Below, one piece after another: positions 28,403-36,630 of a stretch of 64,000 nt of DNA. The notes under the pieces were generated by a model that saw nothing but the letters and a program-made list of their open reading frames with translations, was not told the origin of the DNA and did no database searches. This stretch comes from Marinifilum flexuosum (GTDB lineage Bacteria; Bacteroidota; Bacteroidia; Bacteroidales; Marinifilaceae). The stretch's first letter is position 1, and each line of letters opens with the position of its first letter. Made by a program: the position numbers and the translations under genes. The stretch covers positions 2,224,490-2,288,489 of the forward strand of contig NZ_RAPQ01000008.1 in assembly GCF_003610555.1 (NCBI RefSeq), in the 5' to 3' direction.

Positions 28403-28560
28403 CAATTGTACTTATTACGATTATATCTTTAAAATATAGTGTATTTATCTACCCCAATTGGGAAGTATTGTACACTTATTATGTTTCTGCTTGTGAATGT
28501 ACAAAACAATAAAGCCATTACAAAGGCATCCTATTTATATAAGCTGGGTGAGGGGAGAGA
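28403..28560. repeat. Dispersed ~160-bp repeat, copy B
   Basis: Same orientation as copies A and C. The CAATTGTACTTATTACG...GGGTGAGGGGAGAG stretch is almost colinear with copy A. Confidence 0.85.
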
Positions 28561-28577
28561 TTCGCTTCCGCACTAGA

Positions 28578-28622
28578 ATTCTCATGTGATTAAATTTTCC
28601 CAATGGATTGCAATAGGATCAC
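28578..28622. repeat. 3'-flank cassette motif
   Basis: On the reverse strand: CGTGATCCTATTGCAATCCA, TTGGGAAAATTTAATCACA and TGAG, 33 bases 3' of the gene ending at 28655. Directly joined to copy B, showing that the two motifs form one spacer. Confidence 0.65.
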
Positions 28623-28654
28623 GTGCTGCTGAGTGAGTAAAAGCACTCAAGCTT

Positions 28655-29092
28655 TTAATCGATTTCAATTATTTTTTCATTTTCATAAATAACGGAAAGC
28701 CCCTCAGTGTCATCTGACATGAATTCGTAAGACAATTCAAAATTATTTCTGGTTTCATCCCAAGGATTTATACAAGCTAAGCGTAGCTCTTTTAAATCGA
28801 ATTTTTTGAACTTTTCATTTAAACCAGAATTATCTTGGATTTTAGTTCTTAGTTTGTTGTCAAATTGTTCAATGTTCTCAACAATTGGAGTGACATGTTC
28901 TATTTGTTTGGTAAATGGCCCACTTGAATTGCCATCAAGAATTATCACAATTTCATCAGAATATCCTTCTATTCGAATCGTACTTAACCAAGTTTTTACT
29001 TTTTGACTGTTGGCTTTAAACCTAGCTTCGAATGTTCCCAGTTTTTCTGTTGGTATGTATTTCTTTTTCCCAAATAGTAAGTCTTTTATCAT
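28655..29092 (-). CDS. Hypothetical protein
   Basis: 145 aa, predicted soluble alpha/beta domain. Segments FEARFKANSQKVKTWLSTIR, SDEIVIILDGNSSGP and INPWDETRNNFELSYEF suggest a small globular protein of the sort found as immunity or DUF cassettes in Bacteroidota, but I cannot name the family. Bordered on both sides by spacer repeats. Confidence 0.6.
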   Translation of the reverse strand: MIKDLLFGKKKYIPTEKLGTFEARFKANSQKVKTWLSTIRIEGYSDEIVIILDGNSSGPFTKQIEHVTPIVENIEQFDNKLRTKIQDNSGLNEKFKKFDLKELRLACINPWDETRNNFELSYEFMSDDTEGLSVIYENEKIIEID

Positions 29093-29126
29093 CTTTATTG
29101 TCTATTGTTCAAACTAAGCTGGTATA

Positions 29127-29310
29127 TAACGGATGGGGCTATGTAACGCAGGTGCCTTAGTTGATTTATGTTTTAAATTTTATAAAAAGGCAAGGTAGCT
29201 ATTTTAGGATTGCATTTAACTATAACTATTCTAAGGTGGCTACCTTGCCGTTGCTCATTAAAAGCACTAAACCTACGAAAACCTGCTACCCGCCTATGGT
29301 ATATAGCGTG
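29127..29310. repeat. Cassette-boundary-like inverted repeat with central hairpin
   Basis: The outer halves are imperfect inverted repeats (GGTATATAACGGATGGGG and GCAGGTGCCTTAG on the left; CTAAACC, CCTGCTACCCGCC and TATGGTATATAGCG on the right). The centre (29189-29249) is a long hairpin: GGCAAGGTAGC...GCTACCTTGCC plus about ten further mostly paired positions. No gene lies here. Confidence 0.6.
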
Positions 29311-29374
29311 TGTTGTAAACAGTGTTTTTTGTATTCAGTTCATTCTTAATTTATTCAAATTATTCGGTAAAAAT

Positions 29375-30034
29375 TTACCCCAACATGTACACTAAAAAAA
29401 ACAATGTTCCATAAAGCATTAATAGATTTATCGTAACAAAAAGAAAACGTTTGAGTTTAGTCAATTCGAAAGCTTTCGAGTTCCAAATAATAATCAATAT
29501 ATGAAATGGGGTGCTAAAGCATCCTTCAATGGAATTATTATTTACTGTTAAGCTCAAAATTACTGATATTGGAAAGAAAACAATTATCCATAAGCTTACA
29601 TTATAAATATTTAAAATTAGATGCTCAAAAAAATTTTTCTTGAATTGTATATATAGTAAAAAACTTGAAAAAGTTAACAAGAGAATATTCGATAATAAAA
29701 TTATAAATTGTGAAGAAATATCACCCGTTACTACAGTACCCAGAAAATCATTCGCAATTGAATAGTGTAATACAAGAAATAAGGATGCTATTGTGAAGAA
29801 TTTTCCAGGACTGTAATAAAATTTTCGAAATCCATTCCAATAGTTCAAAACTAATGCTTTGGGTTGGCTTAATCCTATTCGAATATTTCGGAGAAAAGAT
29901 TTTTCCAATGAAAAAATACTCTCAAATAAATCTCCTAAAAATGTTGTCAAATTAATTCTTTCACCTTTATAATATTGTCCACACTTTGAGCAATATTTTC
30001 CATTTATTTCACTTAAACATACAGAACATTTCAT
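29375..30034 (-). CDS. DUF3667 family membrane protein with zinc ribbon
   Basis: 219 aa. N-terminal zinc ribbon with cysteines at 3, 6, 15 and 18 (CxxC...CxxCGQYYKGERI), then five or six membrane helices (about residues 80-97, 105-125, 138-160, 168-185, 195-217). The ribbon plus the segment RKFYYSPGKFFTIASLFLVLHY is the DUF3667 pattern. Function unknown. Copy C of the repeat lies upstream. Confidence 0.82.
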   Translation of the reverse strand: MKCSVCLSEINGKYCSKCGQYYKGERINLTTFLGDLFESIFSLEKSFLRNIRIGLSQPKALVLNYWNGFRKFYYSPGKFFTIASLFLVLHYSIANDFLGTVVTGDISSQFIILLSNILLLTFSSFLLYIQFKKNFFEHLILNIYNVSLWIIVFFPISVILSLTVNNNSIEGCFSTPFHILIIIWNSKAFELTKLKRFLFVTINLLMLYGTLFFLVYMLG

Positions 30035-30090
30035 ATTCTCTGTGGTTTCATTTGTGGTGTGTTAACATTGTTTACAACAATTGCTAAGTA

Positions 30091-30211
30091 CAATTGTATT
30101 TGTTTCCATTATATCTTTAAAATAAAGTGTATTTATCTACCCCAATTGGGAAGTATTGTACACTTATTATGTTTCTGCATGTGAATGTACAAAACAATAA
30201 AGCCATTACAA
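30091..30211. repeat. Dispersed repeat, copy C
   Basis: CAATTGTATTTGTTTCC through ATGTTTCTGCATGTGAATG to AAAGCCATTACAAAG, colinear with copies A and B but ending about 40 bases earlier. It sits 57 bases upstream of the DUF3667 start. Confidence 0.8.
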
Positions 30212-30340
30212 AGAGATTATGAAATTCATACCAGTTGGCTTACTTTTTAATTTAACATCGGATTTATTTCTTTATTGATTTGTTTTTCATAAATTCGAAC
30301 TTTACTTACTAAAATCCAATATTCTATAAAGTTTGTTTCA

Positions 30341-33300
30341 ATGAAGCCTATAAAAAAGTTAATTCTACCATTACTTTTATTATTCCTGTTGTTTGGAGCT
30401 ACTCCTCTAATTTTTGATCTTATCTACGAATATCCAGTTAAGTATATTTTTGATAAAATAGTTTGGAATAATCCTGTGAAAGCATTATTTGTGATAATCG
30501 CATTCCTATTATTATGGGTACAAATCAGATGGATTAAGATTGGATATAAGGCTTCGTATAATCAATGGTTTGCTTTTGGTTTTGTAATGGGGCTATTGTT
30601 TTTTGCAAGATTTGGAGATGATTGGTCGTTTTTGAAGATAGAAGCTGGTAATGGAATAGTAAAATGGTATTGGCAACCTTTAATTTATAATATCAAGCTG
30701 ATTGATATTTTATGGCTTAGTTTGCTCTATCCTTTGCTTTTAATAGTCAAACGTGTTTTTCCTAAGTTATATGGCAGACTATACTCAAGGTATGTTAAAA
30801 TTTATGACTCCATTTCAGAAAAATACCCAGATTTTAGTAAGAAAGAAACACCACAAAATGAGAATGCCTTTTTCGAAGAAGATATTGCTCTAAAGGATTC
30901 TGATGAACAGAAATTCTCTACTGACTATGAAAGCCCGCAATATAAAAAACTTACTGATGTTTTAGTGCCAAAACTAGAAAATCAAAAATTTAAAAAGGCT
31001 TTTAGTATTGGCATAATAGGTCCTTATGGTAATGGAAAATCGAGCTTGGTAAATTATTTGAAAGATGAATTTTTAGATAAATTGAAATATCAAAGGGTCG
31101 AGATCATAGAGTTCTTACCTGCTTATAGTCATAATCCGGAACAGATTACTACAGATTTTTTTACTTTATTGGCTTCCAAATTAAAGAAATATCATGGTAG
31201 GTTAAACCAAAGTATGCTTACATATGCTGCAAAATTACTTGAAGTACGATTTAACGGGACAAAGGATATTCAAGGGTTATTAAAACCCGGTAATTGGTTT
31301 TCTGAGAATAAATCAGCAATTCAAGCTTACCAAGAATTGGAAAAGATATTTACTCAAATAGATATTAAAACCATTGTTATTATCGATGATGTAGATCGAT
31401 TGGGTAAAGAAGAAATATTACAAGTACTCAAGATTATTCGAAATACAGCCAATTTTCCCAATACCATTTTTATTGTTGCTTACGATAAGGATTACGTTAT
31501 AAAAACCATTGAACAAGATTTGCTGTATTTGGATAAATATTTTCAATACGAACTATTTGTGCCTCCACACAGGAGGGAAGAGTTAATTCAAGTTTTTTCA
31601 GAACTAGTTTTGAATAAGGAAACAGGTATTGAATCTAGCAGATTAGAAAAGGTTATCAATCTTGAGATATTGAATAAGACGCTACTGGATAAATTCGTGT
31701 TCAATTATAGGGATGTTAAAGTTTTAACCAACATATATTGTACTAACCTTAACCTTTTGACTGAAGAAGTAGATTATATCGACTTGTTACATTTTACTCT
31801 TTTGAATAGGAACTTCCCAAAACAAGTTAGATACATTTATAATAACCTTGATGAAATATTTAAACTTGATACTCGTGATAAAGAGCTTACCAGATTTATT
31901 GAAATTAAAATAGAAAAAGCTTTTGATGAAGAAAATAAGGACAACTTATTTAAAAAGCTCGAAATAGAGAGTGATTTAAGTAAAAAGCAGTTTGAGACCT
32001 TGTTTAGATTTTTGTTTGAAGATAAAGGTGATACTCATAAATCGCCTAGGATAGAAGGTGATTATGAATCTGGATACGCAACAGATTTTGAAAACGCCAA
32101 GAACAAAGCAACTTATTCTCCTAATAAAGAATTTACAATTCGAAACTATGAAAGGTTTTTTCTCTATTTTGAATTATTACTTAGAGGTGATAACATATCG
32201 AATAAAGATTTTTTGGATAAGATAGAAACCGATGACTTTGAGAAATATATTTCAGATATTTTAAGTCCTCTACCAGACTTAAAGAATAAAATTCTACAAA
32301 AGAAAATAGAACAGAAACTAAAGAATTATAAAAAAATAGACAACAAAACTAAAATCAAAAACGCAATTTGGGCTTGCCACAAAGTTCGAGGTGCGTATTT
32401 AGAAAGCAACCTTATTGATGTATTAGCTACTAAGTTGATAGTAAACTATCCGAATGCCCTTGCGGATATATTTGGTGGAGATAATGATGCTTTTGCCGCT
32501 TTCTTTAAAAAGAACTTATGGGATAATCCTGAAATCGATTTGCCGTATAAAATTGTTGAAATTATTAAACTATCGGATATCAGTAGTAATGATGAAGGGA
32601 AGCCACTATATTTTGGTAGCAGCAAAGAGCAGATAAAAGAAATTCTAATCTCAAAAACAAAGGAATTTATAAAAGAATTTGGAATAAATATACAAGTGCT
32701 TCGAATTTTAGCTGCTGTATTAGATAGTTCATTAAATGTAACGGATGGTGATATCGAGTTTAGTGATTATTTGTATACTAACCAAGATCAACTATTTGAG
32801 TATTTAAAAATAGTTGAAAAGTTTTACCATGAAGGATTTGAATTTAGTTCAGCAATCTTTAAAGTTTTTACCCCTAAAGACTTTAAGGATAAATGTTTTG
32901 GAACAGAAGGATCAAGTGAGCTTAAAATATTGATCAGAGAGTTTCATCATTTATTGGAATTGCACGATTTAAGGAAAGATAATAAAAGGATTAATAGTTT
33001 TACACCATTTTATTTCTCTAAATACAAAAACGCTGATAGTTCTAATTCTGAGAATCAATCGGTATATGTTGATTGTAAAAAGGGCGGTCTGATTGGCATA
33101 GTGTCTACGGAAATAGGCTCGGTTGATATTGCCCCTAAAAAAATTACTGATACTATTTATCTTTTAGAAGGAAAGCTATCATATCTTGACTTAATTGAGA
33201 AGCTAATGCCAAACTTCAATCATTCTAACATTGTCAATTATCTCGAAGCAAATAAAGATAATTTTGAAATTTTATCAATTCAAACCAATAAAAAACTAGA

Positions 33301-33397
33301 TCAGTCAATTATATCCTGCAGCAAGTATAATAAAATGATAGCAGATCTTAAAGAAAAAACAATGAGTGTAGAGCCTGTAAGCTTAAAACAAGTTTGA
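30341..33397 (+). CDS. Membrane-anchored KAP-family P-loop NTPase
   Basis: 1018 aa. Four N-terminal membrane segments (about residues 5-25, 44-63, 76-92, 120-137), a KAP NTPase domain with Walker A GPYGNGKSS (227-235) and Walker B TIVIIDDVDRL (344-354), then ~600 residues of mainly helical sequence with no recognised domain. KAP NTPases include F-plasmid PifA, which excludes T7-like phages, so a phage-defence or membrane-scaffold role is plausible but unproven. It is the only large forward gene in the accessory region and has no obvious operon partner. Confidence 0.88.
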   Translation: MKPIKKLILPLLLLFLLFGATPLIFDLIYEYPVKYIFDKIVWNNPVKALFVIIAFLLLWVQIRWIKIGYKASYNQWFAFGFVMGLLFFARFGDDWSFLKIEAGNGIVKWYWQPLIYNIKLIDILWLSLLYPLLLIVKRVFPKLYGRLYSRYVKIYDSISEKYPDFSKKETPQNENAFFEEDIALKDSDEQKFSTDYESPQYKKLTDVLVPKLENQKFKKAFSIGIIGPYGNGKSSLVNYLKDEFLDKLKYQRVEIIEFLPAYSHNPEQITTDFFTLLASKLKKYHGRLNQSMLTYAAKLLEVRFNGTKDIQGLLKPGNWFSENKSAIQAYQELEKIFTQIDIKTIVIIDDVDRLGKEEILQVLKIIRNTANFPNTIFIVAYDKDYVIKTIEQDLLYLDKYFQYELFVPPHRREELIQVFSELVLNKETGIESSRLEKVINLEILNKTLLDKFVFNYRDVKVLTNIYCTNLNLLTEEVDYIDLLHFTLLNRNFPKQVRYIYNNLDEIFKLDTRDKELTRFIEIKIEKAFDEENKDNLFKKLEIESDLSKKQFETLFRFLFEDKGDTHKSPRIEGDYESGYATDFENAKNKATYSPNKEFTIRNYERFFLYFELLLRGDNISNKDFLDKIETDDFEKYISDILSPLPDLKNKILQKKIEQKLKNYKKIDNKTKIKNAIWACHKVRGAYLESNLIDVLATKLIVNYPNALADIFGGDNDAFAAFFKKNLWDNPEIDLPYKIVEIIKLSDISSNDEGKPLYFGSSKEQIKEILISKTKEFIKEFGINIQVLRILAAVLDSSLNVTDGDIEFSDYLYTNQDQLFEYLKIVEKFYHEGFEFSSAIFKVFTPKDFKDKCFGTEGSSELKILIREFHHLLELHDLRKDNKRINSFTPFYFSKYKNADSSNSENQSVYVDCKKGGLIGIVSTEIGSVDIAPKKITDTIYLLEGKLSYLDLIEKLMPNFNHSNIVNYLEANKDNFEILSIQTNKKLDQSIISCSKYNKMIADLKEKTMSVEPVSLKQV

Positions 33398-33538
33398 CTT
33401 TCTGTGGCTTATATTTTTTGTCGAACTCGGGTTATTAATACATCAGGTTGAGCCACCTGCTCAGCCTTTTTCTTGCCCAAAAACCCGTATTTTCCACCCA
33501 TTTCAATCAATTTTCTGCCATTTTCACCCAAATTTCTG

Positions 33539-33664
33539 TCTCCTGCAAAACATATCGGGTCTCCTGCAAAACATATTGGGTCTTTTACAAATGTTATTGG
33601 GTCTCCTGCAAAACTTATCGGGCGTTTTACAAAGCATATTGGGTCTCCTACAAAACTTATCGGG
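33539..33664. repeat. 21-bp tandem repeat, six exact-period units
   Basis: GGG recurs at 33557, 33578, 33599, 33620, 33641 and 33662, exactly 21 bases apart; a seventh partial unit follows. Two unit types alternate, TCTCCTGCAAAACATATYGGG and TCTTTTACAAAnnTTATTGGG. Frames are open on both strands because the period is a multiple of three, but no real protein is indicated. The 770-base gap 33398-34167 otherwise holds a hairpin at 33847-33880 and a promoter near 34088. Confidence 0.85.
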
Positions 33665-33846
33665 TCTTTTACAATTTGTAAAAAACTCCTGCAAAACTTA
33701 AAATGAGCCAATTAGTGCCAAAAATAATTAACAGGCTATTTTCTGTGTTTGGGATGTAATGTTTTGGTATTTAGCGTAAAATATGGGGTTGGTGAATATT
33801 CTTGACTTATTTGTGACTTAACAAAAAAGATGAATTCTTGAAAAAC

Positions 33847-33880
33847 GTCATTTTTTAGGTGTAAACCCCAAAAAATGATG
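33847..33880. other. Intergenic stem-loop
   Basis: CATTTTTTAGG and CCCCAAAAAATG form a near-perfect stem with a short loop, followed by a second small inverted repeat (ATCCTA/TAGGAT at about 33881-33900). Possible terminator or transcript-end structure; role unknown. Confidence 0.4.
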
Positions 33881-34087
33881 TATCCTAATAAATATAGGAT
33901 GTTGGGCTACTTCGCTTGATGTGTAAAAGCTGGCCAATCTCCCAAAATACGTTTTTGTTCAAATCAACATAATGATCTCCTGAAAAAGAATATGATAAAA
34001 TCGACATAAAAACAGAGGTAAGTGCATGGTCTGTAAAGCCTTAAAACACTGGCTCAGGAGAAAATATTAAAAAAAATTAAACAAAAG

Positions 34088-34120
34088 TTTGAAAATTATA
34101 AATAAGTCGCCATAACTTTA
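34088..34120 (+). promoter_or_regulatory. Predicted Bacteroidota-type promoter
   Basis: TTTG at 34088-34091, a 21-base spacer, and TAACTTTA at 34113-34120, one base off the TAnnTTTG consensus. It would give a leader of about 40 bases before the start at 34168. Confidence 0.5.
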
Positions 34121-34167
34121 ATATACAATCAACAATCAAATTTTATAAATCAAAAAAACTTTTAGAT

Positions 34168-34800
34168 ATGGCTACAATAACAGATACCATTGATTTTATT
34201 GATCCTAAAGAAGAAGGATTTGCAGGAAGAGGTGATAATTACATTGAAAAATCTCCTAAATATGTTGATGCTGGCATTTTGAACAAAGAGGAAAATGATG
34301 AGATCATACTGGAGTTACAAGAGCTTGAGGCCTTGCGGAAGGCCAAAAATGAGGCTCGGAAAGTGGCTGCCGATATGCGCAAGGCTTATGCGGAGAAAAG
34401 GAAGTCACTAGAAAAGAAATTGCGTTTGCAAAAAAAGAAGGTAGATGCAAATCCTTTGGCTACTCCTGAAATGAAACGTGAATTGTATTTGGTGAACGAA
34501 AAGAAAACGGATACCACCAATAACAAATCTCCAAACTTGCATGGTCGTGTTGTAGGTGGGGTACCAAAAATTTCTTACGTGAAAAAACCAATGCAGGGGA
34601 TCAAACTCTATGGGAAAATTAACGGTGGAGAGTATGATTTTGAGACCACGGTAAATGGATCCTTCTTTGAGGATACCAGGCCGCGAATCAATCCAAAAGC
34701 GGTTGAGGTAAGAGAGTACTATGCCTACTATATGTATGAAAACAAAAGAGTGGGCCGAAAATCGGAACCTCTTCGAATTGTATTGCCGCCGATAGAGTAG
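34168..34800 (+). CDS. Hypothetical protein with coiled-coil and Fn3-like C-terminus
   Basis: 210 aa, no signal peptide. Residues ~45-105 are a charged coiled coil (ELQELEALRKAKNEARKV, KRKSLEKKLRLQKKKV). The C-terminal ~80 residues (MQGIKLYGKINGGEYDFETT, VEVREYYAYYMYENKRVG) have the strand pattern of a fibronectin-III-like sandwich. I do not recognise a named family. Good promoter and terminator indicate a monocistronic, probably well expressed gene just inside the right inverted repeat. Confidence 0.7.
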   Translation: MATITDTIDFIDPKEEGFAGRGDNYIEKSPKYVDAGILNKEENDEIILELQELEALRKAKNEARKVAADMRKAYAEKRKSLEKKLRLQKKKVDANPLATPEMKRELYLVNEKKTDTTNNKSPNLHGRVVGGVPKISYVKKPMQGIKLYGKINGGEYDFETTVNGSFFEDTRPRINPKAVEVREYYAYYMYENKRVGRKSEPLRIVLPPIE

Positions 34801-34879
34801 GTGTATACATTTAAATGATACGGCTGTCGTAATTCAATATATAGCGAATCGCCACCAATAAAAGGATGACGATTCCTCA

Positions 34880-34908
34880 ATGCCACTCGAATTTCGAGTG
34901 GCATTTTT
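34880..34908 (+). terminator. Rho-independent terminator
   Basis: ATGCCACTCGAA and TTCGAGTGGCAT form a tight stem followed by TTTTT, about 80 bases after the hypothetical gene. Confidence 0.88.
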
Positions 34909-34975
34909 AGGCTCTGTATCATTTATAGTGGGTTATTCTTTAGAAGTATCACTTGTGACCTTTATTTTGTTCCAG

Positions 34976-35225
34976 TGACCAAGGTGGGCATTGGAAGGTC
35001 TAGCTAATTAGACGCAGAAAAATTTTTAGCAAGACGGGGAAGCTGATCCCGAAATAGATTTTGTAAGCATTTGAGAAGCAAATGCAACAAAAATCATAAT
35101 CGGGAGAAGATCACTCCGCCGCATTTAAAGTTTTCAAGTATAAATAGTTTGAGCTTACACGCCCTAGATTTTTTGCATCCTTTTTTATCAATGAAAAAAG
35201 GATGAGCCATGCGGCTTGAGCAAAG
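34976..35225 (-). repeat. Right copy of ~250-bp inverted dispersed repeat
   Basis: Reverse complement of 20630-20878 with scattered substitutions. Hairpins are conserved (CATCC...GGATG; GCATTTG...CAAATGC), and several differences preserve pairing. It occupies the gene-free stretch 34909-35313. Confidence 0.85.
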
Positions 35226-35313
35226 TAAAGTTAAAATAAAGGATGATAGGATAATTTTTTCATCAAATATTGATTGTTTTAGTTACCCACTAAATTTCAT
35301 ATAGAACCTATTT

Positions 35314-35784
35314 TTAATTCTCTTTCACTTTTAATTCATAGAAAGTGGTTTCCGGATCTTTTTCGCGGGTAAACTCGATGTTGCTGTTGTTTAAAAGTAC
35401 AATCTCGGCAGTGGTGTAAATCAGGTTTCCATCCACCAAATGTCCGCCAATGGTGTAACCGGTGCTATCGGATACCGAAATGTGAATGTGATTGTGTTCG
35501 CCTTTGTCGGCAAAAGTTCCGGTAAGTGAAACAATTTCGAAATGTCCTTTCAAATGCAACAATTCTTTTTGATTGGCAGGACGAATGTTCAACTCTCTTA
35601 AGCTTCCCACACAAGTAGAGATGGATGCCGATTGCAATTGCTTGTTCTTTACAAATTGTGCCATTTCCTGCTTTAAATCCATTCCTGGCTTTAATCGCAG
35701 TGCGTAGCTTTCTACATGATTTTGCTGACAGGAAAACAAAGCAATAAAAGCTACAAGAACAAGGGTGCTGTATAATTTCAACAT
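35314..35784 (-). CDS. PPC/DUF296-domain lipoprotein
   Basis: 156 aa. Lipobox LFSC with lipidated Cys at 19. The remainder is a PPC (plant and prokaryote conserved, DUF296) domain: YALRLKPGMDLKQEM, SISTCVGSLRELNIRPA, HIHISVSDSTGYTIGGHL (about residues 100-117) and TAEIVLL. Most bacterial PPC proteins are cytoplasmic, so the signal for lipidation is notable. Function unknown. Confidence 0.85.
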   Translation of the reverse strand: MLKLYSTLVLVAFIALFSCQQNHVESYALRLKPGMDLKQEMAQFVKNKQLQSASISTCVGSLRELNIRPANQKELLHLKGHFEIVSLTGTFADKGEHNHIHISVSDSTGYTIGGHLVDGNLIYTTAEIVLLNNSNIEFTREKDPETTFYELKVKEN

Positions 35785-35867
35785 GCTTGATTATTTTTTG
35801 AAAGTTTAGGATGCAGTGGGAATTCCAAATTCCATAGCTATGTGCGATGATGATATCGGTAAATAGC

Positions 35868-35903
35868 AAAAAAAAATCGCCACCGGATGAAGGGTGACGA
35901 TTT
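35868..35903 (-). terminator. Terminator of tRNA-Arg copy 1
   Basis: Reverse strand AAATCGTCACC pairs with GGTGGCGATTT and runs into nine T. It differs from the copy-2 terminator at stem positions that still pair. Confidence 0.85.
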
Positions 35904-35953
35904 CTTAACCTGGAAGGGTGGAAGCCCCTTTGCTCCAAGAAAGATTTTTAGAG

Positions 35954-36027
35954 TGAACACGGAGGGAGTCGAACCCCCAACCTCCACAGCCGTAATGTGG
36001 TGCACTATCCAGTTATGCTACGCGTCC
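35954..36027 (-). tRNA. tRNA-Arg (anticodon ACG), copy 1
   Basis: 74 nt. Acceptor GGACGCG pairs with CGTGTTC (two G-U). The anticodon stem is CCACA/TGTGG with loop TTACGGC, giving anticodon ACG. The T arm holds GGTTCGACTCC. CCA is not encoded. It reads CGN arginine codons, probably after A34 to inosine editing. Confidence 0.95.
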
Positions 36028-36131
36028 GTTGGTCTCTTAAAAAAGAGGCTGCAAATATAGCAGTTTAAAATTTAGTTATGCAAATGAATTTGCATTTTTT
36101 TGTCGTCAACATTTCTGCGATGACTTCTTTC

Positions 36132-36174
36132 AAAAAAAAATTAAAAATCGTTACCGGATGAAGGGTAACGATTT
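36132..36174 (-). terminator. Terminator of tRNA-Arg copy 2
   Basis: Reverse strand AAATCGTTACC pairs perfectly with GGTAACGATTT, followed by a T-rich run. Confidence 0.85.
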
Positions 36175-36224
36175 CTTAACCTGGAAGGGTGGAAGCCCCT
36201 TTGCTCCAGGAAAGACTTTTAAAG

Positions 36225-36298
36225 TGAACACGGAGGGAGTCGAACCCCCAACCTCCACAGCCGTAATGTGGTGCACTATCCAGTTATGCTACGCGTCC
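36225..36298 (-). tRNA. tRNA-Arg (anticodon ACG), copy 2
   Basis: Identical 74-nt gene to copy 1, offset by 271 bases within a ~157-bp tandem duplication that also carries the downstream terminator. The 330 bases after it (36299-36630) hold no gene that I can see. Confidence 0.95.
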
Positions 36299-36630
36299 GT
36301 TTTCCTTAAAGGCGCTGCAAATATAGGGGTTTTAGCTTGGTTTATGCAAGCCTTTTTTCTCTTTTTTTTGAAAGTTTTGGTCGGAATTATTCTAAGCGGT
36401 TTGTAAGTAGAAACTTACAAAATAATTTTTTTTTGAGTTTCACAGGATATTCTTTGTCCAGCTTCATTTTTAACATGGCTTTAACAAGAATTCATAACAA
36501 TTGCTAAAGAATATTTCCTTAAATTTATTTGGAATAAAAACAAATAGCGTATCGAGATTGTATTCCATACTGTGAATCTCTCATTCAAATCGATTCAAAA
36601 ATCTTAAATTATTAAATAAAAAACGGAATT

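Noticed and set aside
21485-30211. CRISPR array interpretation of the repeats in the accessory region
   Set aside because: Repeat units are long, few, separated by genes and lack uniform spacers; no cas genes.
33409-33711. 100-aa reverse open frame over the 21-bp repeats (and two forward frames)
   Set aside because: Frames stay open on both strands only because the repeat period is a multiple of three; composition is repetitive and no start context or homology-like segment is seen.
35465-35938. 157-aa reverse frame overlapping the PPC lipoprotein
   Set aside because: Shadow frame reading through a tRNA terminator; Cys/His-rich out-of-frame composition.
36158-36406. 82-aa forward frame across tRNA-Arg copy 2
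   Set aside because: It translates the antisense of a tRNA gene; the same text appears in the other tRNA copy.
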